A stretch of DNA of 64,000 nt from Tropicimonas aquimaris (GTDB lineage Bacteria > Pseudomonadota > Alphaproteobacteria > Rhodobacterales > Rhodobacteraceae). The notes beneath the pieces are model-generated. The model did not search any database. It saw nothing but the letters and a program-made list of their open reading frames with translations, and was not told the DNA's origin. The stretch spans positions 1 to 64,000 of the forward strand of contig NZ_JBHTJT010000049.1 of assembly GCF_042676185.1 (NCBI RefSeq), read 5' to 3'. A program made the position numbers and the translations under genes. Shown piece after piece: positions 18,476-26,299 of this stretch. The first letter of the stretch is position 1. Every line of letters begins with the position of its first letter.

Positions 18476-19164
18476 CCCTTCGGACGTGACAACAGCATCA
18501 GAGCATGCGGGTCGGTGACGACGATATGCTTGCGGCTGGACCGCACGATACCGTCTTTTTCCCAAGCCGAAAGAAGCCGCGAGACCGTGTGAAGCGTCGT
18601 GCCAGTCATGTCGGAGATGTTGTGACGTGTCACGGGAAAGCCGATCTCGATGCCCACCTCCGACTTCTGCCCGCTCTGGTTGGCCATCCGCAGCAGAACC
18701 GCCGCCACCCGCTGCTCCACGGCCTGCGTCGCCATCTCGGTCAGCGTCGTCTGGATCTCCCCCAGCCGCTGGCCGAGCGTCTTGTAGCTTTCCGTCGCGA
18801 AGCCTTCGTACTGCGCGATGTAGCTCTCCCACAACCGCGTGGGCCAGGAGAGCGCGATCGATTCCGCCGCGGCCACCGCCGTCGCCGGATAGGTTGAACG
18901 TTGCAGCGCCTTCGCGATCCCGAAAAGCTGACCGGGCGAGATGTGCAGCACGATGATCTGCTCACCATCCGGCGTCGTACGGATCACGCGCAGGTACCCG
19001 TCGAGCAGCAGGTAGAACCGCTCCGCCTCATGCCCTTCCCGGAAGATGGTCGCACCTTCCTCGTACCGCCGCGACGTGGCGTCGTCGAGGATTTGCCGGA
19101 TCTGGTCCCGGTCGAGCCGGGAAAAGGGCGGCAACCCGGTCAGCAGGCTGGTGTCGAGTTTCAA
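18472..19164 (-). CDS. Crp/Fnr-family regulator, Dnr/NnrR-like
   Basis: A 230-residue regulator with an N-terminal cyclic-nucleotide-type beta-barrel (residues about 10-120), a long dimerisation helix and a C-terminal winged helix (TRHNISDMTGTTLHTVSRLL, about 180-200). It lacks the N-terminal cysteines that hold the Fe-S cluster of FNR, which puts it with the Dnr/NnrR heme- or NO-responsive group. Its position between the nos genes and the pseudoazurin gene supports control of denitrification. A matching box (19181-19196) lies 17 bp upstream of its own start, suggesting autoregulation. Confidence 0.88.
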   Translation of the reverse strand: MKLDTSLLTGLPPFSRLDRDQIRQILDDATSRRYEEGATIFREGHEAERFYLLLDGYLRVIRTTPDGEQIIVLHISPGQLFGIAKALQRSTYPATAVAAAESIALSWPTRLWESYIAQYEGFATESYKTLGQRLGEIQTTLTEMATQAVEQRVAAVLLRMANQSGQKSEVGIEIGFPVTRHNISDMTGTTLHTVSRLLSAWEKDGIVRSSRKHIVVTDPHALMLLSRPKG

Positions 19165-19180
19165 GGATTCCGTCCGGAAG

Positions 19181-19196
19181 TTTGAGCAAACGCAAA
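19181..19196. promoter_or_regulatory. FNR/Dnr-type box in the regulator-pseudoazurin interval
   Basis: TTTGAGCAAACGCAAA holds TTGAG-N4-CGCAA and matches the nosR-upstream box at 14 of 16 positions. It lies between the minus-strand regulator (start 19164) and the plus-strand pseudoazurin gene (start 19266), so it could act on both. Confidence 0.65.
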
Positions 19197-19265
19197 GTTC
19201 GCCGGCCGCTTCTAACGCAAAAGCCGGGCCAACGGAAAGCCACGACTGGATGGAAAGGATTCCCG

Positions 19266-19694
19266 ATGATGAAACCGCTGATGCTGGCCGCCCTTCTTGC
19301 TGTCATCGCAGGTATCGCTGCCGCCGAGACCCACGAGGTGCAGATGCTCAACAAGGGCGAGGCCGGCAGCATGGTGTTCGTGCCCGCCTATGTGAAGGCT
19401 GCGCCCGGCGATGTGGTCCGCTTTGTCTCTGTGGATGCCGGGCACAACGTGGAAAGCATCGAAGGCATGCTTCCCGAGGGTGTCGAGGCGTTCAAGACCA
19501 AACCCTCCGAGGACTTCGAACTGACGGTCGCCGCAGAGGGTCTCTACGGCATCAAGTGCACGCCGCATTACGGCATGGGAATGGTCGCTCTTGTTCAGGT
19601 CGGCGATGCCGTGAATCTCGAGGCCGCGACCGCGGTGAAGCAGCGTGGCAAGTCCCGCCAGCGCATGGCGGATCTTCTGGCAAGGGTGGAATGA
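19266..19694 (+). CDS. Pseudoazurin, periplasmic blue copper electron carrier
   Basis: A 142-residue cupredoxin with a Sec signal (MMKPLMLAALLAVIAGIAAA). The type-1 copper ligands are in place: His60 (GHNVES), then Cys98, His101 and Met106 in KCTPHYGMGM. Pseudoazurin donates electrons to NosZ and to copper nitrite reductase. I start it at ATG 19266 with GGAAAGGA upstream; the frame runs further back to 19182 but that part is not secretory. It is followed by nnrS and preceded by a Dnr-type box. Confidence 0.93.
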   Translation: MMKPLMLAALLAVIAGIAAAETHEVQMLNKGEAGSMVFVPAYVKAAPGDVVRFVSVDAGHNVESIEGMLPEGVEAFKTKPSEDFELTVAAEGLYGIKCTPHYGMGMVALVQVGDAVNLEAATAVKQRGKSRQRMADLLARVE

Positions 19695-19746
19695 ACGCAA
19701 CCCGGCCCGCAGGACCAAGACACGCCCCTCAAGATCGGAGGCCAGA

Positions 19747-20967
19747 TTGACCATTCGTTCGGACTACCGCGGGCCGGCCCTGTTTTCCGGAGGCTTCCGC
19801 CCGTTCTTCCTCGCCGCAATGTTGTTCGCAATCGGCGTCATCCCCGCCTGGTATCTCGCCTGGCGTGGCGAGATCGCGCTGGGAGGGCCGTTTCCCGCGG
19901 TCGACTGGCACATCCACGAGATGATCTTTGGCTACGGCGCCGCCGTGGTCGCCGGCTTCCTGTTCACCGCGGTGCCCAACTGGACCGGCAGGTTGCCTAC
20001 CCGAGGCTGGCCCCTCGCAGGGCTGCTCGCGCTCTGGGTCGCGGGTCGGCTGGCGCTGGCCGGGGCCTTCCCGCTCCCGCCGACCGGCGTGCTCGCCATC
20101 GACCAGGCCTTCCTTCTGGCAGTCGTCGCGATGATCGCCCGCGAAATCGTCGCCGGAAAGAACTGGCGAAACCTCAAGGTGCTGGTTCCGGTGACGCTCC
20201 TCTGGGCCGCCAACCTGGCATTCCATGCCGAAGTGCAACTCGAGGGAACCTGCGACCTGTCGCGCCGCGCGGGAACCGCCCTGCTGATCTTTCTCATCAT
20301 GCTGATCGGCGGCCGCATCGTGCCAAGCTTCACCCGCAACTGGCTCGCCAAGGCGGGTGCCCAGCGCATGCCCGTACCCTTCAACCGGTTCGACGGGCTC
20401 TGCATCGGTGCGGGCACAATTGCGCTCGTGGTCTGGTGTGTCTTGCCCGACACCCCGTTGGCCGGGTTCGCGGCGGCCGCCGCCGCGGGACTTCACCTGG
20501 GCCGCCTGGCCCGGTGGCGTGGCATGGCGAGCTGGAGATCACCGCTGCTCCTGATGCTGCACGCCGCTTACCTGATGATCCCCCTTGGGTTTGTCAGCGT
20601 GGCCGCTGCCGCCGCAGGTCTGGCCGGTCCCGACGTCCCATCCCATCTGTTCGGAATAGGCGCGATCGGCGGCATGACCGTCGCCGTGATGATGCGAGCG
20701 AGCCTTGGCCATACCGGGCGGAACCTGGTCGCCGGCCCTTGGTTGACCGCATCTTTCGTGCTGGTGCTGCTCGCAGCTCTTGCCCGGCTGGCCGGCTACG
20801 AGCCTCTTCTGAAAGGCATCGACGGCATCTCTTTGGCGGCCGTTTTCTGGACGGTGGCTTTCGCTCTACTGGCAACGCGTCTTGCGCCATGGCTGCTGAC
20901 CGACAAGGCAGCCGCGCGCGCGCCCAACGCCCGGGTTCGGACTACCGCAATCAATCGGCAAATCTGA
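19747..20967 (+). CDS. nnrS: NnrS family membrane heme-copper protein
   Basis: A 406-residue protein with about twelve transmembrane helices, typical of NnrS, which is linked to nitric-oxide tolerance in denitrifiers. Family features include GPALFSGGFRPFFLAAMLFA, WHIHEMIFGYGAAVVAGFL and GGRIVPSFTRNWL. No in-frame ATG fits; I choose TTG at 19747 because CGGAGG stands just upstream and the protein then begins at the family start. It is 52 bp downstream of pseudoazurin and probably cotranscribed with it. Confidence 0.9.
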   Translation: MTIRSDYRGPALFSGGFRPFFLAAMLFAIGVIPAWYLAWRGEIALGGPFPAVDWHIHEMIFGYGAAVVAGFLFTAVPNWTGRLPTRGWPLAGLLALWVAGRLALAGAFPLPPTGVLAIDQAFLLAVVAMIAREIVAGKNWRNLKVLVPVTLLWAANLAFHAEVQLEGTCDLSRRAGTALLIFLIMLIGGRIVPSFTRNWLAKAGAQRMPVPFNRFDGLCIGAGTIALVVWCVLPDTPLAGFAAAAAAGLHLGRLARWRGMASWRSPLLLMLHAAYLMIPLGFVSVAAAAAGLAGPDVPSHLFGIGAIGGMTVAVMMRASLGHTGRNLVAGPWLTASFVLVLLAALARLAGYEPLLKGIDGISLAAVFWTVAFALLATRLAPWLLTDKAAARAPNARVRTTAINRQI

Positions 20968-21375
20968 CCGCCGTCAGAGTTTCCGGGACAGGACGGGCGA
21001 CTTCGTAACGAGAGTTCCGGTTCACCTTCAGTTTGAAAATCCTGCGGCCGCGTTCTTCTCGTGCAAGCGACGTTTCCGGATGGTCCGTTGCGCGACCTCC
21101 GACCTGGTGAACAGGATCATTGCGCTGCGAGCGCGGTACACTTCGGCGGGCGTCTAACTGCCAAGGCTCTCACTCTAGCGCCGGTTCTTGTAAACATGGA
21201 GGAAGTCGTCGATCTGCCGTATAGAATGCGCCGGGAACGAAGTGGTTCTCCCGCAGGAATCGGTTTTCATCGCCCGATACCTTGGTTCAATCTTCCATTG
21301 GGTCTGAGTGCACTTACGTCAAGCTGCAGCGCTTTCTCGTCCGAAAGATACAATTCCCCGACAGGCTCGCCGGAG
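20968..21375. other. Noncoding interval after nnrS
   Basis: About 400 bases in which I see no gene. A weak hairpin (TCTGAC, 4-base loop, GTCAGA at 20963-20978) overlaps the nnrS stop and is followed by GTTT; it could be a poor terminator. Confidence 0.4.
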
Positions 21376-21506
21376 AGATGAACTTGCCGATGATCCCACG
21401 GGCGTCGGATGATATAGGCTATGCCGGTCCGGTCAGCATGGAAGCCGATGCCAGGAATGACCCGGAAGATGCCCTCGCGGCCTTCCGTGCTGCCTTCACG
21501 CTGTAA
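21376..21506 (+). pseudogene. C-terminal scrap of a sugar-phosphate isomerase/epimerase-like TIM-barrel protein
   Basis: The frame ending at TAA 21506 reads DDIGYAGPVSMEADARNDPE and then DALAAFRAAFTL. This is the characteristic last strand and helix of AP_endonuc_2-type isomerases (IolE/IolI/xylose-isomerase-like). The upstream part of such a gene cannot be found in any frame. It sits 22 bp before iolG, so it is probably a truncated member of the same inositol locus. Confidence 0.6.
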
Positions 21507-21528
21507 CACCAACTGAAAGAACAATGAC

Positions 21529-22524
21529 ATGTTGAAAGTGGGTCTTCTTGGTGCCGGCCGCATCGCCGGCGTTCACGCCACCGCCATTTCCTCCCATCCC
21601 GGCAGCACCCTGGCCGCCGTTTCGGACTTCCACCCGGAGAACGCCGAGAAGCTGGCCTCGCAATACGGCTCGGTCGCCCGCACGACAGAGGAGATCATCG
21701 CCGATGACAGCATCGATGCGGTGCTGATTGCGACCTCGACCGACACGCATTCCGTTCTGATCGAGGCGGCGACGCAGGCCGGCAAGGCGGTGCTCTGCGA
21801 GAAGCCGGTGGACCTGAGCCTCGAGCGTGCGCGAGCATGCCAGAAGGTGACCGCGACGACCGGCAAGCCAGTGATGATCGGCTTCAACCGCCGGTTCGAT
21901 CCCAATTTCGGGACAATGAAGGCGGCGCTGATAGCCGGCGAGATCGGCAAGCCGGAACTGCTGTCGATCACCTCCTTCGACCCGGCGCCGCCGCCGGTAG
22001 CCTATGTCAAGGTATCCGGCGGGCTGTTCCGGGACATGATGATCCACGATTTCGACATGGCCAATTTCATGATGGGCGAGCCGCCGGTGTGGATCATGGC
22101 GGCCGGGTCGTCGATCGTGGATCCCGAGATCGGCGCTGCGGGCGACGTCGACACCGCCGTGGTGACGATGACTTATGCCGATGGTCGGATCGCGGTGATC
22201 AAGAACTCCCGCCGCGCCGTCTACGGCTATGACCAGCGGGTCGAGCTGCTCGGGTCCGAGGGGCTTCTGCAGGCTCAGAACATGCTGGAGAACACCGTGG
22301 TCAAATCCACCACCGCGGGCGTGACAGGCGCAAAGCCCACCTATTTCTTCCTCGAGCGCTACATGCCGTCCTATGCCGCCGAATGGGCAGCCTTCATGGA
22401 GGCGATCAACGGTGGCAGCGCGGTTCCGGTGACGCTCGAAGACGGCATCGCGGCGCTGGCCATGGCCGAGGCCGCTACCCGCTCGCACAAGACGGGTGCG
22501 CCCGTGCAACTGGCCGACGTCTGA
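21529..22524 (+). CDS. iolG: Inositol 2-dehydrogenase-like (Gfo/Idh/MocA family)
   Basis: A 331-residue NAD-dependent dehydrogenase expected to oxidise myo-inositol (or scyllo-inositol) to the inosose. It has the N-terminal dinucleotide motif GLLGAGRIAGVHA, the EKPVD motif with the catalytic Lys near residue 94, and HDFDMANFMMGEPP near 175. Full length and intact. Its neighbours are broken: an isomerase scrap lies upstream, and iolC and iolE relics lie downstream. Confidence 0.85.
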   Translation: MLKVGLLGAGRIAGVHATAISSHPGSTLAAVSDFHPENAEKLASQYGSVARTTEEIIADDSIDAVLIATSTDTHSVLIEAATQAGKAVLCEKPVDLSLERARACQKVTATTGKPVMIGFNRRFDPNFGTMKAALIAGEIGKPELLSITSFDPAPPPVAYVKVSGGLFRDMMIHDFDMANFMMGEPPVWIMAAGSSIVDPEIGAAGDVDTAVVTMTYADGRIAVIKNSRRAVYGYDQRVELLGSEGLLQAQNMLENTVVKSTTAGVTGAKPTYFFLERYMPSYAAEWAAFMEAINGGSAVPVTLEDGIAALAMAEAATRSHKTGAPVQLADV

Positions 22525-22575
22525 TATGCAGACCGTGGCGGGGGCCTGCAAACCCCTCGCCATGGCGCGGCCACA

Positions 22576-22860
22576 TGGCCGGTCTTCTATCGCGAGAACT
22601 GCGCCGACATTGTGGTGACGGTAGACGACATCGATCGGGCGTTCATCCGGCGCGCGCGGGCGGCTCCTGCGACGGTTTCATGTCCGGCCTGCTCAAGGGC
22701 TGGCTCGACGGCGAGGCCTGACCGATGGTGCTGAAATATGCCAAAGCCTGCGGCGCCTTTGCGGTCAGCCGCCAAGGCTGCACGCCGACCCAACCGAGCG
22801 GGGAGAAGCTCCAGTTCATTTTGGAACGCGGGATTCGGTGGACAGACTTGCGCCATCAGG
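22576..22860 (+). pseudogene. iolC: iolC (5-dehydro-2-deoxygluconokinase) remnant with internal deletion
   Basis: Three pieces of IolC lie in order but in different frames: PVFYRENCADIVVTVDDIDR, then CDGFMSGLLKGWLDGEA (normally GAGDGF..., here with the active-site GAG altered), then VLKYAKACGAFAVSRQGCTP with ELQF-like KLQFILERG. The roughly 150 residues between the first two pieces are missing. The order and phrases are specific to the PfkB-family IolC. It cannot make an active kinase. Confidence 0.8.
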
Positions 22861-22996
22861 CCGTCAGATGCCCCTGTTTCCGCCATCCTGATCACGATGC
22901 GGACATGTCGGCCGCGCAGGAGTCGACGGTTCTGCGCCGGTTCAGCGAGGCTTCGCCGTCGGCCGCAGGATCTTTGGTAATGCGGCGCGAAATTGG

Positions 22997-23852
22997 ATGG
23001 CGGGCAACATCTCCAACGGCGAGGCCGTGGCCGAGACGGAGGATGCCGGGCGCATCGGCCACGAGAGCGGCAAACCCGGCCGCCGGATGCCCGCCGAAAC
23101 CGAGGGGCTGCGCGCCTATCTCGACCGTTACGGCGTCGCGCTCTGCGGCGGCTGGTGCTCGGGCAACCTGATGCGGGCGTCTGTGGCCGAGGAGAAGGAG
23201 GCGATCCGCCAGCAGGTCGAGCAATTCGCAGCGCTCCAGGCCCACTGCTTTGTCTATGCTGAATACGCCAATACCGTGCAGGGCGAGACCGGCACCCCTC
23301 AGCCAGCGCCCGAAACCTGGCCGGGACGCGGTGCTGGCCTGGGCGGCGAAGCACTCGGAACTGGCCAAATGGTCGGCTGATCAGGGCGTGGTTCTGAGCT
23401 ATCATTACCACATGTACAGCATGATCGAAGATGCCGAGGAGATCGACTGGCTGATGGATGGCCGCGACCCGGCGCTGACGCTGGTCTATGATACCGGACA
23501 CCTGCATTTCGCCGGGACGGACCCCCTGTCGGTGCTCGACAAGTGGAGCGAGCGCATCCACCACATCCATTTCAAGGACGTGCGCCAGCCGGTCATGGAC
23601 CGCATCCGCGCCGAGGATCGCAGTCTTCTCTATGCCGTGGCGGGCGGGGCCCTTACCGAGCCCGGCGCCCCAGAAGGCTGCATCGACTTCCAGGCGGTCA
23701 CCGACCGGCGCAAGGCGGTGAACTACGCGGGCAGGATCGTCATCGAGGCGGAGCGGGACCCGGGCATCGCGCCGCCGTTCGGCTACTCGACGACGAGCTA
23801 CGAGCGTATCATCTCGAACCGCGGAAGGTCAGGGTTGCAGATTGTAAGCTGA
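22997..23852 (+). pseudogene. iolE: iolE (myo-inosose-2 dehydratase), frameshifted
   Basis: The N-terminal part (from about 22997) includes RRMPAETEGLRAYLDRYGVA and then LCGGWCSGNL, up to HCFVYAEYANTVQGETGTP. The rest continues in another frame from about 23297: PLSQRPKPGRDAV, LSYHYHMYSMIEDAEEIDWL, YDTGHLHFAGTDPLSV and IHHIHFKDVRQPV. A one-base shift in a run of C near 23297 separates them. The first strand of the barrel is poorly preserved, and no convincing start codon or ribosome binding site is visible. A sequencing error could explain the shift but not the damaged N-terminus. Confidence 0.75.
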
Positions 23853-23905
23853 TTTCACCGGTCCCGTCCGGGGCCAGACCACGAACCATGGCAATGGAGG
23901 TTTTC

Positions 23906-25087
23906 ATGGTGGATCGTCCTCTTGGATTTATCGGGTACTTCGGTCGCGAGTCCTGCGATCTTGATGAGTTCAAGGTGCTGACCTCCCAGAACCTCCGGAC
24001 CGACGTGGTGCCCCATGCCGCGGCGGTCGAAAAGAACGTGCCGATCTACGACATGGGCCAGTTGGCCCCGGCGTTCGAGGACCCGGAGAAACGCCATGCC
24101 CTGCTGGCGGAATGGGCGTGGGTGCTGCGATACTCGGCTGGCGTCATCGCGCTGAAAGGCGCCCATGCCGACACTGCGCCGATCGACCGCGCTTCGGACG
24201 TGTTCCGACAGATCATCTCGGACGAGAAGGCGTCCAACGCCGGCAAGGGTGATCACTTTGCCGCCTCGGGGGCCAACGACCGCATCTGGAACTCGTTGCA
24301 GAAGCACTGCCTGCGCGATCCGGAGGGGTTTGCGCTCTACTTCGGCAACACTGCCATCGCGGCGGCGGCAGAGGCCTGGCTCGGACCGAACTACCAGATG
24401 ACCGCGCAGGTCAACCAGGTGCGGCCAGGCGGCAAGGCGCAGCAGGCGCACCGCGACTATCACCTCGGGTTCCAGAGCGCCGAAAGCGCCGCGCGCTACC
24501 CGGCACATGCACACGAGGTCACCGCGACGCTGACCCTGCAGGGCGCGGTGGCCCATTGCGACATGCCGATCGAGAGCGGGCCGACCAAGCTCCTGCCATT
24601 CTCGCAGCTTTACGGCCCGGGTTACCTCGCCTTCCACGAGGCGGATCACGCGGCCTGGTTCGAGGAAGCCTGTATCCAGCTTCCGCTCTCCAAGGGCGAC
24701 GCGGTGTTCTTCAACCCGGCGCTGTTCCACGCCGCGGGCGAGAACCGCAGCGCCGACATCGAACGGATGGTCAACCTGCTCCAGGTGTCCTCCGCCTTCG
24801 GCCGCGCGATGGAAAGCGTCGACCGCGCAGCCATGTCGACGGCCCTGCTGCCGGTGCTTATCTCGCTCAAAGAGGCGGGCCGGCTCTCGGACGGCGAGGT
24901 GCAGGCCGCGATCGCCGCGACGGCGGAGGGCTACCCCTTCCCGACCAACCTCGACACCGACCCGCCCATCGGAGGCAACGCACCGGTGAGCCAGGCCGAG
25001 CTGCTGGCACAGGCCGTTGCCGAGGGAAGCACCGCCGAGGCCTTTGCCGGCGTGCTGGCCGCCCAGAAAACCCGACAGGCCGCGTGA
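23906..25087 (+). CDS. Phytanoyl-CoA dioxygenase (PhyH)-family Fe(II)/2-oxoglutarate oxygenase
   Basis: A 393-residue cytoplasmic oxygenase. The facial triad is visible as His182-x-Asp184 (AHRDYHLGF) and His275 (FHAAGENRS), with Arg281 as the likely 2-oxoglutarate partner. I start it at ATG 23906 behind GGAGG. It lies inside the inositol locus, 53 bp after the iolE relic and 64 bp before iolB, and is intact while its neighbours decay. Known PhyH enzymes hydroxylate CoA esters, amino acids or secondary metabolites; the substrate here is unknown, though an inositol-related compound is suggested by context. Confidence 0.85.
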   Translation: MVDRPLGFIGYFGRESCDLDEFKVLTSQNLRTDVVPHAAAVEKNVPIYDMGQLAPAFEDPEKRHALLAEWAWVLRYSAGVIALKGAHADTAPIDRASDVFRQIISDEKASNAGKGDHFAASGANDRIWNSLQKHCLRDPEGFALYFGNTAIAAAAEAWLGPNYQMTAQVNQVRPGGKAQQAHRDYHLGFQSAESAARYPAHAHEVTATLTLQGAVAHCDMPIESGPTKLLPFSQLYGPGYLAFHEADHAAWFEEACIQLPLSKGDAVFFNPALFHAAGENRSADIERMVNLLQVSSAFGRAMESVDRAAMSTALLPVLISLKEAGRLSDGEVQAAIAATAEGYPFPTNLDTDPPIGGNAPVSQAELLAQAVAEGSTAEAFAGVLAAQKTRQAA

Positions 25088-25110
25088 CGCGGCGGGTCGC
25101 AACTCCAGCT

Positions 25111-25135
25111 CCGGCCGGCCATTCTGGCCGGTCGG
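25111..25135 (+). repeat. Intergenic hairpin between the PhyH gene and iolB
   Basis: CCGGCCGGCC, 5-base loop, GGCCGGTCGG: a 10-bp stem with one G-T pair, no T-run. It may act in transcript stability or attenuation. Confidence 0.45.
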
Positions 25136-25151
25136 AATGAAAGGACATCAG

Positions 25152-25961
25152 ATGCCCGATCTCCTCAGAAAACCGTTTGGGTCCCGTGGCAAGGTGCACC
25201 AGATCACGCCCGATAGCGCCGGCTGGCGCTATGTCGGCTTCTCGCTCTACCGCCTGAAGGCCGGCGACACGGCGCGCGAGGCGACCAGGGAGCGCGAGGT
25301 CATCCTGGTGATGGTCGAGGGCAAGGCCCGGATACGCGGTGCGGGGCAGGACTGGGGCACCCTCGGAGAGCGGATGAACGTCTTCGAGAAGACCCCGCCG
25401 CATTGCCTCTACCTGCCCAACGGCACCGATTGGGAGGCCGAGGCGGAAACCGACTGCGTGCTCGCGGTCTGTTCCGCGCCGGGCATGGGCGGCCACGACG
25501 CGCGGCGGATCGGCCCGGACGGCATCACCCTGACCGAGCGCGGCAAGGGAACGAACACCCGGTACATCAACAACATAGCGATGGAGAAGGAGGACTTTGC
25601 CGACAGCCTGCTGGTGACGGAGGTCTTTACCCCGGCCGGCCACTGGTCGTCCTACCCGAGCCACCGCCACGACGAGGATGATTTCCCCCGGATCACCTAT
25701 CTGGAGGAAACCTACTACCATCGCCTGAACCCGGCCGATGGTTTTGGCATCCAGCGTGTCTATACCGACGACGGTCAGCTCGATGAAACCATGGCAGTGT
25801 CTGACGGTGACGTCGTGCTCGTGCCGCGCGGCCACCACCCCTGCGGCGCGCCCTATGGCTTCGAGATGTACTACCTCAACGTGATGGCGGGCCCGCTGCG
25901 GAAATGGCGTTTCGTCCCCGCGCCGCAGGTCGAGTGGATCATGGAGCGCGACGCGACGTGA
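25152..25961 (+). CDS. iolB: 5-deoxy-glucuronate isomerase
   Basis: A 269-residue cupin-type isomerase of the myo-inositol pathway (5-deoxy-D-glucuronate to 5-dehydro-2-deoxy-D-gluconate). Family marks are SYPSHRHDEDDFPRITYLEE (metal-binding His-x-His region), VLVPRGHHPCGAPYGFEMYY and the C-terminal VMAGPLRKWRF. I start it at ATG 25152, with AAAGGA upstream. It is intact and follows the PhyH gene closely. Confidence 0.93.
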   Translation: MPDLLRKPFGSRGKVHQITPDSAGWRYVGFSLYRLKAGDTAREATREREVILVMVEGKARIRGAGQDWGTLGERMNVFEKTPPHCLYLPNGTDWEAEAETDCVLAVCSAPGMGGHDARRIGPDGITLTERGKGTNTRYINNIAMEKEDFADSLLVTEVFTPAGHWSSYPSHRHDEDDFPRITYLEETYYHRLNPADGFGIQRVYTDDGQLDETMAVSDGDVVLVPRGHHPCGAPYGFEMYYLNVMAGPLRKWRFVPAPQVEWIMERDAT

Positions 25962-25966
25962 GGCGA

Positions 25967-25986
25967 CGCCGGGACAAATCTCGGCG
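25967..25986 (+). terminator. Hairpin after iolB
   Basis: CGCCGGGA, CAAA loop, TCTCGGCG: an 8-bp stem with one G-T pair, starting 5 bases after the iolB stop. There is no T-run, so it is a weak or factor-assisted terminator at best. Confidence 0.4.
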
Positions 25987-26299
25987 AATGGCGCCCTGAA
26001 GGCATTTTACTGCCGCCAAGCTATTCCTGGCCAAATCTGACTCCACCAAGTCTTCGATCTGTCGGGCATCAACAATGCCGCGCAAACTGGACGGCGGAAG
26101 GAGTCGAGGTTCAGCAAAACCCACGCCTGAAACGAAAGACCTCCGGCAACCGAAACCGCCCGCTTTTATCAGTTTCTGCGTGGCCAGCCTGTCGGCGAGC
26201 CTGTCTCCACCAAGGCAAAGCAGACCTTGGCGCTTGCCTTGATCGAGCAAGCCGGCTCCGTCTTGGCCGCTGCAGCCTCACGCTGCTCGGCGCCCCGTC
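25987..26299. other. Noncoding interval between converging operons
   Basis: About 310 bases between iolB and the converging QuiC1 gene. One plus-strand frame reads FYQFLRGQPVGEPVSTKAKQ, which could be a decayed scrap, but I do not recognise it. Confidence 0.35.

Noticed and set aside
25987..26299. Transposase fragment between iolB and quiC1
   Set aside because: No frame gives a recognisable transposase motif and no terminal inverted repeats were seen.
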